Below, piece by piece: positions 10,440 through 18,705 of a DNA stretch of 64,000 nt (its first letter is position 1; each line of letters opens with the position of its first letter). Under the pieces are notes generated by a model, which was not told the DNA's origin, ran no database searches, and saw only the letters and a list, made by a program, of their open reading frames with translations. Position numbers and translations under genes: made by a program. The stretch is taken from the NCBI RefSeq assembly GCF_004297105.1, contig NZ_SCVE01000020.1:1-64000 (forward strand). Reading direction: 5' to 3'. The stretch is from Herbiconiux sp. Lineage in GTDB: Bacteria; Actinomycetota; Actinomycetes; Actinomycetales; Microbacteriaceae.

Positions 10440-10877
10440 ATGGACACTTCCGAGCCCGAAGATCCAGGACTGGTCGACGCCCTGGTGCAGTCGTCGTTCG
10501 TGGTCATCGCCGCCCTCAGTTCTCTTGCCGCCGCGCACGACCTCTCGCTCACGCAGCTGCGCGTGCTCGCGATCCTGCGCGACCGACGGTTGCGGATGGC
10601 GGGCCTGGCCGGTTACCTCGGTCTCGAGCGCTCGACGCTGTCGGGGCTCGTCGACCGCGCAGAGAAGCGCGGGTTGCTCGAGCGGGCTCCGAGCGCCGAC
10701 GACGGCCGGGCGATCGAGGTGTTCCTCGCGCCCGGCGGGCGGGAGCTCGCCGACAGGATCACGGTCGAGGCGGGCGCAGCTCTGGCGCCGCTCACCGCAG
10801 CGCTCGCTCCGGGCGACCGCGCCCGGCTGACGGGGTTGCTCGGGAGCATGCTCGAACCGGGTGCGCGCCCGCGATGA
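10440..10877 (+). CDS. MarR-family transcriptional regulator
   Basis: 145 residues with the winged helix-turn-helix in the middle: LTQLRVLAILRDRRLRMAGL, then LGLERSTLSGLVDRAEKRGL (recognition helix) and the wing RAPSADDGRAIEVFL. N- and C-terminal helices would form the dimer interface. No cysteine is placed for redox sensing, so a small-molecule ligand is more likely. It is divergent from the dehydrogenase at 9409 and the spacer holds two palindromes, which points to autorepression plus control of the neighbour. Confidence 0.92.
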   Translation: MDTSEPEDPGLVDALVQSSFVVIAALSSLAAAHDLSLTQLRVLAILRDRRLRMAGLAGYLGLERSTLSGLVDRAEKRGLLERAPSADDGRAIEVFLAPGGRELADRITVEAGAALAPLTAALAPGDRARLTGLLGSMLEPGARPR

Positions 10878-10895
10878 TCTGCGGCCGCGCACCCG
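10858..10895. terminator. Hairpin between convergent marR and the EF-G-binding-type gene
   Basis: A 10-bp perfect stem (CGGGTGCGCG and CGCGCACCCG) with an 18-base loop. It starts inside the last codons of marR and ends before the stop of the opposite gene. There is no U-run, so termination would be of the tailless actinobacterial kind and could serve both strands. Confidence 0.5.
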
Positions 10896-10928
10896 TTCGA
10901 ACCCGGCAGGCGCTCTCCCGGTACCGGG

Positions 10929-11420
10929 TCAGCCGGTGTGCGCCACCTCGCGAGCGAAGGCCTCAGCGTGCAGCTGGAGCTCCCGGATGCGGTCGATACG
11001 GGCCGCCTCGGCGTCGAAGCCGATGTACGCCATCGGAGGGAGCTTGCGCACCGTGGCGGAGCATCCGAAATCGGCGCAGATGAGGGTTCCGATCGTGTCG
11101 CCGTTGCGGCCTGCCGCCCCCGCGCGTTTCGCCGAGTAGAACACGACGTCGTTCGTGAGGTTCACGTCGGAGCACCACGAGCACTGCGGGCGAGTGAGCG
11201 GACGGGCGTCGGCTTGGCGCAGCACGACGCCGACAGGTCGGCCGTCGACCTCGGCCACGATGTAGCTGCGGCGGGCGAGCTTGCGGTCGTGCCAGCCGAA
11301 GTAGTCGAGCGCCTCGAAGCGGGTCTGCGCGAAATCGGTGGGGAAGGCCGCATCCGACACCTCCTTGCGGGAGGCGTTCACGAAGGATGCGCGAATCTGC
11401 TGTTCGGTCAAAGGGGTCAT
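10929..11420 (-). CDS. FBP-domain protein (EF-G-binding, FusB-like treble-clef zinc protein)
   Basis: 163 residues from the chosen start. The C-terminal half has two Cys pairs, QCSWCSD and LICADFGC, separated by about 40 residues. That is the treble-clef zinc finger of FusB-type proteins, which bind elongation factor G and free stalled ribosomes. The N-terminal helical part (LTEQQIRASFVNASRKEV) also matches. In staphylococci such proteins give fusidic-acid resistance; here a general ribosome-rescue role is more likely. Start at 11420 (MTPLTEQQ) is the family start; 11441 is possible. Confidence 0.8.
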   Translation of the reverse strand: MTPLTEQQIRASFVNASRKEVSDAAFPTDFAQTRFEALDYFGWHDRKLARRSYIVAEVDGRPVGVVLRQADARPLTRPQCSWCSDVNLTNDVVFYSAKRAGAAGRNGDTIGTLICADFGCSATVRKLPPMAYIGFDAEAARIDRIRELQLHAEAFAREVAHTG

Positions 11421-11680
11421 CGTTCTCATACCAATCGTCATCGTCTCGGCCTCGCGGCCGCGTCTGTGCCCGCGCGACGCGCGAGCGGGGATCTCTACCG
11501 CGGGAGGCGGCTATCTGGTACCGGCGAGAACGACGCCGGCAACCTCCCCACGCCCCGAGGGCGACACGATGCGACTGATGGATGACACCTGTCGAGGGTA
11601 ACAAACGCGGGCGGGAGTCACCTGTCCGGCGGCGGGGAACCGGGTCGGGTCTCGTCACAAACGCGACGTATACTCATGCA

Positions 11681-13990
11681 ATGGTGCAGCGGGCGCGGGG
11701 CAGGATGCTCCGCCAGTTCCTGGGCATCGGGGGAGTGGCCGAGTTCCGCCTCGAGCGGCGGGTGGTCGCGTCCGCCGAGCTGACCCGCCCGGCGGCGGCG
11801 CCCCGGCCCGGCGCGTTGGCGGCGCTGCGTTCTTCCGGCACTCGGGGGTGGAGCGCCGAGCAGGAGCGCGAGTTCTGCGCACGGGCGGCGGCGGCCGCCG
11901 AAGAGGCAGTGGGCCTGCGAGCCTATCCGGGGCAGCTCGTGGCGGCGCTCGCGCTTCTCCACGGGCACGGTGTGCAGATGGCCACAGGGGAGGGCAAGAC
12001 CCTCGCCGGGGCACTGGCCGCGATCGCGGGCGCTCTCCAGGGGCGTTCGGTGCACGTGCTGTCGGTGAACGACTATCTCGCCCGGCGCGACGCGGAGTGG
12101 ATGGCCCCGCTCTACAGCGCCTTCGGTATCAGCGTCGGCTGGGTGTCGGCGGAGCTCGATCGGGACGAGCGCCGCTCCGCCTACCTCTGCGAGGTCACCT
12201 ACGTGTCGGTCAGCGAAGTGGCATTCGACGTGTTGCGCGACCGGTTCCGAACCGATCCGGCCGATGATGCGATCGTGGAGCGGGATGTCGCTCTCGTCGA
12301 CGAGGTCGACGCGGTGTTGATCGACGAGGCCACCACACCTCTCGTGCTCGCCGGCGAGGCGTCTCCTGACCAGGACGACGGCCTGGCGGCGGACATCGAT
12401 CCCCGCGTGGTCGCGGCCGCGGTCGCCGAGCTGCACGATGGCACCGACTTCGAGGTCGACTCCGACCGCCGCAACGTCTCGCTCACCGATGCGGGCACGG
12501 CCCGCATCGAGCAGTCGCTCGGTCTGACGAATCTCTTCGCGTCGGATCACGATCACCTCACGGCCGTGAATCTCGCGCTGCACGCGCGAACCCTCGTGCA
12601 ACGCGACGTCGACTACCTCGTTCGCGACGGTGCGCTCGAGGTCGTGAACACGGCGCGCGGCCGCATCGCGGCCGCCCAGCGGTGGCCCGATGGGCTGCAC
12701 GCCGCCATCGAGGCGAAGGAGGGGCTCGGCACGAGTGTCCTGAGCGAGGTGCTCGACTCGATCACGGTGCGTGCTCTCATCCGGGGGTATGCGTCGGTGT
12801 GCGGCATGAGCGGCACGGCGATGGATGTCGCGGAACTGCTCGCCGAGTCCTACGGATTCACCACGGGTGAGGTCGACCCGCGCGTGCCGTCGGTGCGAGA
12901 CGACCTGCCCGACCGCGTCTTCCGCACCCGAGACGAGAAGCAGCGCGCCCTGGTCGAGCATGTCGTCGTCGTCGCCCGCACGGGGCGGCCGGTGTTGATC
13001 GGCACCGGGAGTGTGGCGGCATCCGAGACCCTCGCGACCGCGCTGGCGGAAGCCGGTGTCGCGACCGTGGTGCTCAATGCGAAGAACGACGCGGAGGAGG
13101 CGGAGATCATCGCGCGGGCCGGTGAGTTCGGGCGCGTGACCATCTCGACCCAGATGGCGGGCAGGGGAACCGACATCCGGCTGGGCGGAGTCGACGAGCA
13201 CGATCGCGAGCGCATCCTGGGCCTTGGCGGCCTGTACGTGATCGGCGCAGAGCGGCAGAGCAGTTCCCGGCTCGACGGGCAGCTGCGGGGCCGGGCAGGG
13301 CGGCAGGGTGATCCGGGGTCGACGGTGTTCTTCGCGAGCCTCGACGACGACGTCATCGTGGCGAATCTCGACGTGGCCGAGAAGGAGGGCGGCGACGCCA
13401 TCCGAGCGGATGCGGCACTCTTCGATCACGCGCAGAGGGTTGCCGAGGCGACGCGAGAACAACTCCGCACGTCGACGTTGCACTATTCCGAGATCCCTGC
13501 CCGGCAACGCGAGGCGGTGCTGCGGCTTCGTGAGGGCGTGTTCCACGGGGAGGTGCCCGAGGGCCTCACCTCCGACGAGAGTGCAGCCGGCCTCGCCGTA
13601 CTCGAACTGCAGTTCGGCACCGAGGCGGTCGTCGAGTTCCGGCGCGAGCTCGTGCTCCATCACCTCGACGCGGAGTGGAGCCGGCACGCGGCGGTGCTCG
13701 CGGCTGCGCGAGAGGGTATCCATCTTCGATCGCTTGCGCGCGATGATCCGCTCGCCGTCTACGACAAGATCGCCTATTCGGAGTTCGAGCAGTTCGTTCC
13801 GCGGGTGTCCGCAGCGGTGGCCGAGGCCGTCGCGAGCGCACGGGCGGCCGGGCGTGTGGACGCCGGTCTCGCGGCCCTCCGTCGGCCGAGTTCCACCTGG
13901 ACCTACATGGTGGTCGACGACCCGTTCGGCTCTCCCGAGAGGCGCCTCGCACGGCGCATCACGCGGGGGCTGCGGAGGCTCGTGGGCTGA
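11681..13990 (+). CDS. secA2: Accessory Sec translocase ATPase SecA2-type
   Basis: 769 residues, shorter than the usual housekeeping SecA. Walker A is ATGEGKT at 101-107, the preprotein-domain entry VLSVNDYLARRDAEWM follows, Walker B is VDEVDAVLIDEATTPL, and the second NBD shows STQMAGRGTDIRLGG and GQLRGRAGRQGDPG. The C-terminal zinc/SecB-binding tail is absent, typical of accessory SecA. It drives ATP-dependent export of a subset of proteins; no substrate or partner secY2 is adjacent. The N-terminus has an extra basic segment, MVQRARGRMLRQFLG. ATG at 11681 was chosen because upstream frame has no SecA similarity. Confidence 0.9.
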   Translation: MVQRARGRMLRQFLGIGGVAEFRLERRVVASAELTRPAAAPRPGALAALRSSGTRGWSAEQEREFCARAAAAAEEAVGLRAYPGQLVAALALLHGHGVQMATGEGKTLAGALAAIAGALQGRSVHVLSVNDYLARRDAEWMAPLYSAFGISVGWVSAELDRDERRSAYLCEVTYVSVSEVAFDVLRDRFRTDPADDAIVERDVALVDEVDAVLIDEATTPLVLAGEASPDQDDGLAADIDPRVVAAAVAELHDGTDFEVDSDRRNVSLTDAGTARIEQSLGLTNLFASDHDHLTAVNLALHARTLVQRDVDYLVRDGALEVVNTARGRIAAAQRWPDGLHAAIEAKEGLGTSVLSEVLDSITVRALIRGYASVCGMSGTAMDVAELLAESYGFTTGEVDPRVPSVRDDLPDRVFRTRDEKQRALVEHVVVVARTGRPVLIGTGSVAASETLATALAEAGVATVVLNAKNDAEEAEIIARAGEFGRVTISTQMAGRGTDIRLGGVDEHDRERILGLGGLYVIGAERQSSSRLDGQLRGRAGRQGDPGSTVFFASLDDDVIVANLDVAEKEGGDAIRADAALFDHAQRVAEATREQLRTSTLHYSEIPARQREAVLRLREGVFHGEVPEGLTSDESAAGLAVLELQFGTEAVVEFRRELVLHHLDAEWSRHAAVLAAAREGIHLRSLARDDPLAVYDKIAYSEFEQFVPRVSAAVAEAVASARAAGRVDAGLAALRRPSSTWTYMVVDDPFGSPERRLARRITRGLRRLVG

Positions 13991-14019
13991 CGAAGCCCGG
14001 GCCGTGTCGTGCCGTGCCG

Positions 14020-14193
14020 TCAGTGTGTGTGGCGGTGGTGGCTGTCGGGGTAGTGCTCGTGCGTGTGGGTGAGTGGGGCGTGGGTGTGCGGATGCTTGTG
14101 CCAGCCGCGCGGGCCGACATCCTGTGCCGGCTCGTGGTCGTGCTGGTGGTGCTCGTCGTGGGTGTGCCAGTGGTCGTGGGTGAGCGCCGACGG
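14020..14193 (-). pseudogene. His-rich open stretch in frame behind a stop codon, without a start
   Basis: Reading on past the TGA (14194-14196) of the small membrane gene in the same frame gives 57 sense codons and then TGA at 14020. Nineteen are histidine, in alternating His-X-His runs such as HDHWHTHDEHHQHDH and PLTHTHEHYPDSHHRHTH. No ATG, GTG or TTG occurs in the stretch. It looks like the 3' remnant of a metal-binding His-rich protein gene, or a readthrough tail of the membrane protein. Third-position composition is coding-like, which argues against chance. Confidence 0.5.
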
Positions 14194-14481
14194 TCAGTGG
14201 GCTGCGGTCGTGTACCGCTCGTCCTGGTCGGTGCGGCGCAGCGAGATGAGCACGCCGATGACGGCGAAGACGATCGGCAGGGCGCCGAAGATCAGCAGAT
14301 CGAGCCACGAGAGCTCGCCGCGTGTGGCGGAATTCAGCAGGATGCCGAGTGCAGCGATGAGGGCGGAATCGAGGCCCAGTACGATGGCGATCCGGTTGCC
14401 GCTGCGGAAGCAGATGACCGCCGCCGTGATCGTGATCGCGAGCAACGCGAGCGAGATGAGCAGTGTCCAGATGCCGATCAT
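14194..14481 (-). CDS. Small three-helix membrane protein
   Basis: 95 residues with hydrophobic segments at about 4-24, 30-50 and 58-80, then a short charged tail ending DERYTTAAH. It has the size and layout of MnhF/MrpF-like or general small actinobacterial membrane proteins (FRSGNRIAIVLGLDSALIAALG resembles the MrpF central helix), but no other Mrp genes are near. AAGGGATGG precedes the ATG at 14481. A His-rich stretch follows its stop in the same frame. Confidence 0.65.
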   Translation of the reverse strand: MIGIWTLLISLALLAITITAAVICFRSGNRIAIVLGLDSALIAALGILLNSATRGELSWLDLLIFGALPIVFAVIGVLISLRRTDQDERYTTAAH

Positions 14482-14519
14482 GTGACCATCCCTTCGGTTG
14501 CCTGCCACGAGTCTAGGAG

Positions 14520-14549
14520 TTGACAGGCGCGTGTGCGCGTGCCTACCGT
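14520..14549 (+). promoter_or_regulatory. Housekeeping-type promoter for the VOC gene at 14634
   Basis: A perfect -35 hexamer TTGACA (14520-14525) is followed after 18 bases by TACCGT (14544-14549), an acceptable actinobacterial -10. A start about 80 bases upstream of the GTG at 14634 would follow. Confidence 0.5.
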
Positions 14550-14633
14550 GCAGGAAGTCGGGGTGCGTGACACGATCGACACCACACCGCTCGCGCTGAT
14601 CGCCGATCGGTGTTCGGCAGAAGAGGAGACACC

Positions 14634-15023
14634 GTGAGACTCCAGACCGTGAGCATCTTCGTCGACGACCAGCAGCGTGCGCTCGACTTCTACACGTCCC
14701 GACTCGGGTTCGTGGTGTGCGACGACGTGCCGCTCGGCGAGCATCGGTGGCTGACCGTCGTCGATCCGGATCGGCCTGACGGCACCCGGCTGCTGCTCGA
14801 GCCGAAGGCGCATCCGGCGGTCGCACCATTCACCGAAGCGCTCGCGGGCGACGGTATCCCGTACCTCGTGCTGGGCGTCGACGACGTGCAGGCCGAGTAC
14901 GACCGGCTTGTGGCGCTGGGGGAGACGTTCACCCAGCCGCCCACGCCGATGGGTCCCGTGATCATCGCGGTGCTCGACGACACCTGCGGCAACCTCCTGC
15001 AGCTCGCCCAGTTCGAGGGCTGA
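14634..15023 (+). CDS. VOC-superfamily (glyoxalase/dioxygenase fold) protein
   Basis: 129 residues with the paired beta-alpha-beta-beta-beta units of the vicinal-oxygen-chelate fold: VSIFVDDQQRALDFYTSRLG opens the first and GVDDVQAEYDRLVALG the second. A metal ligand Glu near the end is replaced by LDDTCGNLLQL. The enzyme activity cannot be told; resistance and catabolic members look alike. GTG at 14634 has AGAGGAGA 6 bases upstream. Confidence 0.85.
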   Translation: MRLQTVSIFVDDQQRALDFYTSRLGFVVCDDVPLGEHRWLTVVDPDRPDGTRLLLEPKAHPAVAPFTEALAGDGIPYLVLGVDDVQAEYDRLVALGETFTQPPTPMGPVIIAVLDDTCGNLLQLAQFEG

Positions 15024-15035
15024 GGACGGACGCCT

Positions 15036-15058
15036 GAATGTGGACGATGTACACATTC
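15036..15058. promoter_or_regulatory. Inverted repeat upstream of the DHFR-like gene
   Basis: Perfect 7-bp arms GAATGTG and CACATTC flank a 9-base spacer, ending 17 bases before the ATG at 15076. Position over or next to the promoter suggests an operator. The cognate regulator is not evident; the PucR-like gene at 15776 is the nearest candidate. Confidence 0.35.
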
Positions 15059-15075
15059 GCTGCTAGCGTGGCGGC

Positions 15076-15738
15076 ATGACGAAGCTCAGGGTTCACAATC
15101 TCGCGGTGTCGCTCGATGGGTTCGCGACGGGCGAGGGGCAGTCGCTCGAGACGCCGTTCGGGCACGCGGGGCATCGGCTGATGAGCTGGTTCTTTCCAAC
15201 CCGGAGTTTCGTGGCCATGACGGGCCACGACGATGAGGCAGTGGGGCGCGGCACGAGCGGCGTCGATGATGCCTTCGCGTCGGCCACGAACCAAGGGATC
15301 GGCGCCGAGATCATGGGGCGCCGCAAGTTCGGGCCGCAGCAGGGGCCCTGGGAGGATGAGTCCTGGCGCGGTTGGTGGGGTGAGGAACCGCCGTTCCACT
15401 CACCGGTGGTGGTGCTCACCCATCACGAGCGGCCCGACCTGGCGGTCGGCGAGACGACGTTCCTGTTTCGTTCGCTCGGCCCTGCCGATGCCCTGGCGCT
15501 GGCGACCGAGCAGGCGGGCGCTCTCGATGTGCGACTCGGCGGTGGCCCCACCGTCGTGCGCGAGTTCCTCCAGGCGGATCTCGTCGATCACCTGCACATC
15601 GTGGTGGTGCCGATCCTGCTCGGCCGCGGGGTACGTCTGTGGGACGGCCTCGAAGGGCTGGAAGACCGCTTCTCGGTCGAGGTGACGGCGTCGACCTCGG
15701 GCGTCGTGCACTACGTGTTCACCAGGTTGCCGCGCTGA
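15076..15738 (+). CDS. DHFR-fold reductase (RibD C-terminal domain family)
   Basis: 220 residues. Features of the RibD_C/dihydrofolate-reductase-like family are the N-terminal SLDGFATGEGQSLETPFG, the central GAEIMGRRKFG and the C-terminal LGGGPTVVREFLQADLVDHL, which binds the NADPH pyrophosphate. Family members reduce pyrimidine or folate-like compounds, but many actinobacterial copies have no known substrate. Its ATG is 17 bases after an inverted repeat. Confidence 0.85.
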   Translation: MTKLRVHNLAVSLDGFATGEGQSLETPFGHAGHRLMSWFFPTRSFVAMTGHDDEAVGRGTSGVDDAFASATNQGIGAEIMGRRKFGPQQGPWEDESWRGWWGEEPPFHSPVVVLTHHERPDLAVGETTFLFRSLGPADALALATEQAGALDVRLGGGPTVVREFLQADLVDHLHIVVVPILLGRGVRLWDGLEGLEDRFSVEVTASTSGVVHYVFTRLPR

Positions 15739-15775
15739 TCGGAGGCTCCGCTGAAGGAGTGGTCTGATCGACGGC

Positions 15776-16786
15776 TCAGTCGAGGCGGGTGGTGGCCAGG
15801 CGGTGCAGGGCCAGCGCGAGGGTGAGGCGCACCCGGCCGCCCGGGGAATGCACGTCGAAGCCCAATGCCTGGGCGATCTGGGTCGCCTTCGCCTGCACGG
15901 TCGAGTGGTGCAGGCCGAGTTCGAGGGCGACCGCGCGCAGGCTGTCGTTCTCGGCGAGCACGTCGAGGAGATTCTCCTGCTGCGGATGTGCGCGGAGAAG
16001 CGCTCCGACGGCGAGCGCATCCGGAGCCGGTGGGCCTGATCCGACCGCTGCGGCCAGAACGAGGAGCCCTCCGAGGCTCTCCGAGTCGACCACGGGGGAG
16101 TGCGCCGACGTCAGTCGCAGGGCGACCAGAGCGGATGCCCACGACGAGTCGAGCGCGTCGGCGCGTGCTGCGACACCGATGCCCGCCCGCTCGAGATCCC
16201 CCGTGTCGGCCGGCGATTGGATCGAGACCCTGACCGCTCCGGCAGCCGTGCCGATCACGAGGCTCGGCCGAGCATGTTCGACCGATGACGGCGTCGCGAT
16301 CACCCGATAGGAGGCCGAGGGATCGAGGTGCAGCCGCGTCGCTGCGGCGACCCGTGCCTCCTCGCTGGAATCCGAGTCGATGAGGGTCTCGATGGCCCTC
16401 CGCGACGCGGCGGCGGGCGACGTGCGGTCGATCGCGATGTCGAGCGCGATCGCGAGTCGCTCCACGATCATCTCGTCATTCGCGTGAGCCGCGCCCTCGC
16501 GTTCGATCCAGGCTCTCCCATCGTCTCCGAACGTGTGTGTCGGCCATCCGTCGATGCGCTCGGGTGTTCCGTGCACGCCGGGGGAGCGGATGCCCGTCGC
16601 GTCGACTCGATGGGTGCGGCCTTCCGCACTGAATCCCGCGGCGCATCCGCTCAGCACGGCCGCACCGCGCAGGAGCACGTCGACTCCCGCCCGGCCGTCG
16701 ACGAGGGCATCGAAATAGGAGATGACCTTCAGGGTTTCCGTCGCCTCGGCGTCGAGTGCCGTCAGGCGACCCACGAGTTCCTGCAT
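15776..16786 (-). CDS. PucR-like transcriptional regulator with C-terminal helix-turn-helix
   Basis: 336 residues. The C-terminal 60 residues carry the PucR-type HTH (LLDVLAENDSLRAVALELGL, then HHSTVQAKATQIAQALGFDV) that recognises DNA. The N-terminal part has no clear GAF or PucR sensor signature; it contains a short sensor-like region with EGRTHRVDATGIRSPG and a middle domain rich in Ala. It lies 80 bases downstream of the esterase gene on the same strand, so it may regulate that gene or the DHFR-like one. Confidence 0.75.
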   Translation of the reverse strand: MQELVGRLTALDAEATETLKVISYFDALVDGRAGVDVLLRGAAVLSGCAAGFSAEGRTHRVDATGIRSPGVHGTPERIDGWPTHTFGDDGRAWIEREGAAHANDEMIVERLAIALDIAIDRTSPAAASRRAIETLIDSDSSEEARVAAATRLHLDPSASYRVIATPSSVEHARPSLVIGTAAGAVRVSIQSPADTGDLERAGIGVAARADALDSSWASALVALRLTSAHSPVVDSESLGGLLVLAAAVGSGPPAPDALAVGALLRAHPQQENLLDVLAENDSLRAVALELGLHHSTVQAKATQIAQALGFDVHSPGGRVRLTLALALHRLATTRLD

Positions 16787-16866
16787 CTTCGCTGCTCACT
16801 GGTAGGGGTCTCTGCCCCACCACCCTAGCTGCGGCGGGGGCGATGAGGCAGAGCTTCGCGCTGAGC

Positions 16867-17841
16867 TCAGGCCCCGAGCACTCGATGCAGCCACGCCACC
16901 CGTGCGGCTCGGGCCTCCATGGAGAGCGCGGCCTGCGGTGCCATGGCGTCGAAACCGTGGAATCCGCCCGGCCACACATGCAATTCGGCCACGCCGCCCT
17001 GCTCCCAGATCTTCGTCGCGTAGGCGACATCCTCGTCGCGGAACACCTCGGCTGTGGCGACGTCGATGAAGGCGGGTGGCAGTCGGGTGAGGTCGGTCGC
17101 GCGGGCGGGTGCGGCGTAGATGGAGACGTCGGCGGTGCGGCGTCGTTCGCCGAGGAGGGCATTCCAGCCGGTGTCGTTGCTGCCGCGATCCCACACCCCG
17201 AAACCGTCGACCTGGTGGCTCGAGACGGTCTCGTTGCGGTCGTCGAGCATCGGGTAGATCAGCAGCTGGCCGGCGAGGGCGGGTGTTCCGAGATCCCGCG
17301 CCTTCAGGGCCACCCCCGCAGCGAGGCCGCCCCCGGCGCTTGCGCCGCCGATCACGATGCGAGCGGGGTCCACCCCGAGTTCCTCCGCGTGCTCGGCGAA
17401 CCAGACGAGCCCGGCGTACGAGTCGTCGACGGGAGCAGGATCGGGGTTCTCGGGGGCGAGCCGGTATTCGACCGACGCAACCACGGCGTCGAACTCGAGC
17501 ACCCAGCTGAGAAATTCGTCGGCACCGGTGAAGCGGTCGCCGATGACCATCCCGCCACCGTGGGTGTGGTAGATCCCCGGTCCGCCCGCGACGTGGTCGG
17601 TGCGCGTGAAGAGGGAGATCACGATGTCGGGGGCGCCCGCCGGGCCGGGAACCGTGCGCTCCTCGTGCCGGATGGGACGGTCGGCGATGAGGTCGGCGAT
17701 CGGCGGGGCCAAGAAGCCGCCGTCGCGCATCGGGCCGATCATCTCGGGGGTGAGGGTGGACGGGAGCATCTCGCCCAAGGCGGCGAGCGCTGCGCCGAGT
17801 TCGACGTCGAACGGGGGAGCGGGGTGGATCGTGGTCGTCAT
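16867..17841 (-). CDS. Alpha/beta hydrolase of the hormone-sensitive-lipase family
   Basis: 324 residues. The oxyanion-hole motif HTHGGGMVIGD, the nucleophile elbow GGASAGGGLA (Ser) and the catalytic His in GGFHGFD are all present; the Asp is expected in DVATAEVFRDED. It should cleave short-chain esters or lactones in the cytosol. ATG at 17841 has GGAGG 5 bases upstream, which fixes the start although the frame is open for another 37 codons. Confidence 0.9.
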   Translation of the reverse strand: MTTTIHPAPPFDVELGAALAALGEMLPSTLTPEMIGPMRDGGFLAPPIADLIADRPIRHEERTVPGPAGAPDIVISLFTRTDHVAGGPGIYHTHGGGMVIGDRFTGADEFLSWVLEFDAVVASVEYRLAPENPDPAPVDDSYAGLVWFAEHAEELGVDPARIVIGGASAGGGLAAGVALKARDLGTPALAGQLLIYPMLDDRNETVSSHQVDGFGVWDRGSNDTGWNALLGERRRTADVSIYAAPARATDLTRLPPAFIDVATAEVFRDEDVAYATKIWEQGGVAELHVWPGGFHGFDAMAPQAALSMEARAARVAWLHRVLGA

Positions 17842-18051
17842 GATGACCTCCAGTGGTCGTGGCCACATCGTTGTGGCGTGATCCATCCTGACGTGCCGCT
17901 GACGCCCGCCTCTACCGCCATGTGCACGCGGATGTCGGCTCCCGCCCGCCAACTGGCGGCCCGGCGGTACGCATGTCGGCTTCCTGATTCATCGCCGTTC
18001 ACTTCCCGCCACTAGCATCAGCACAACACACCCGACCGAGGAGCCGCCGAA

Positions 18052-18474
18052 GTGACCGACACGTCCGCCACCACCCCGAAGCCCGCCGTCTTGTTCGTGT
18101 GCGTGCACAACGCCGGCCGGTCGCAGATGGCCGCGGGCTATCTCCGAGCGCTGGCCGGCGACCGCGTCGACGTGTTCTCGGCCGGCAGTGAGCCTGGCGA
18201 TCAGGTGAATCCCGCCGCTGTCGCCGTGATGAACGAGGAAGGGATCGACCTCGCGGGTGCTGTCCCGCAGATCCTGACGACCGATGCCGTGCGTCAGGCC
18301 GATGTCGTGATCACGATGGGCTGCGGTGACGCGTGCCCGATCTTCCCGGGCAAGCGCTATGAGGACTGGGAGCTCACCGACCCGGCCGGGCTCCCTGTGG
18401 AGCAGGTTCGGCTGGTGCGTGACGACATCAAGGGCCGCGTGCGGGCGCTGATCGAGAGCCTGAACGCGGAGTGA
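18052..18474 (+). CDS. arsC: Arsenate reductase ArsC, low-molecular-weight phosphatase fold
   Basis: 140 residues. The P-loop-like active site CVHNAGRSQMA (first Cys nucleophile) and the second redox motif MGCGDACPIFPG are present, followed by YEDWELTDPAG. This arrangement is that of the actinobacterial arsenate reductases that recycle through mycothiol and mycoredoxin; mshC at 51413 shows the cell makes mycothiol. There is no arsR or arsenite pump beside it. GTG start with GAGGAG about 9 bases upstream. Its stop overlaps a small lipoprotein gene (GTGA). Confidence 0.9.
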   Translation: MTDTSATTPKPAVLFVCVHNAGRSQMAAGYLRALAGDRVDVFSAGSEPGDQVNPAAVAVMNEEGIDLAGAVPQILTTDAVRQADVVITMGCGDACPIFPGKRYEDWELTDPAGLPVEQVRLVRDDIKGRVRALIESLNAE

Positions 18475-18647
18475 GCCGCATCCCTGTCGCTGCGACGGGT
18501 GCGATCTGCGTAGCGGCCCTGTTGGCGGGCTGTAGCGATTGGAGCGAGTACAACGACCTGCGCGACTCTCCCGCGGTGACCTCGTGCGTGGAGACCGCCC
18601 GAGGATCGTCGATCGAGACGCACGTGGCGAGTCTCGAACGGCGCTGA
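18471..18647 (+). CDS. Small lipoprotein translationally coupled to arsC
   Basis: 58 residues, no family recognised. It begins MSRIPVAATGAICVAALLAG and reaches a lipobox Leu-Ala-Gly-Cys at Cys21, so the mature part is only 38 residues, starting CSDWSEYNDLRDSP and containing one further Cys (39). The GTG overlaps the arsC TGA by GTGA. The short signal peptide with a single Arg is acceptable for a lipoprotein. Its function is unknown; the coupling suggests arsenic or thiol stress, but that is inference. Confidence 0.65.
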   Translation: MSRIPVAATGAICVAALLAGCSDWSEYNDLRDSPAVTSCVETARGSSIETHVASLERR

Positions 18648-18705
18648 GAGCCACGCGCTGTCCCGTTCGCTCGGTCGGGCGGTGGCGGCGAGGCACAATG
18701 AAGAC

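Noticed and set aside
11618..14308. Very long minus-strand frame (896 codons) opposite secA2
   Set aside because: It is the antisense shadow of a GC3-rich gene: rich in Arg, His and Ala, no domain, and secA2 on the plus strand explains the codon pattern.
16756..18015. Plus-strand frame of 419 codons opposite the hydrolase gene
   Set aside because: The hydrolase on the minus strand has a full catalytic triad and ribosome site; the plus frame has neither.
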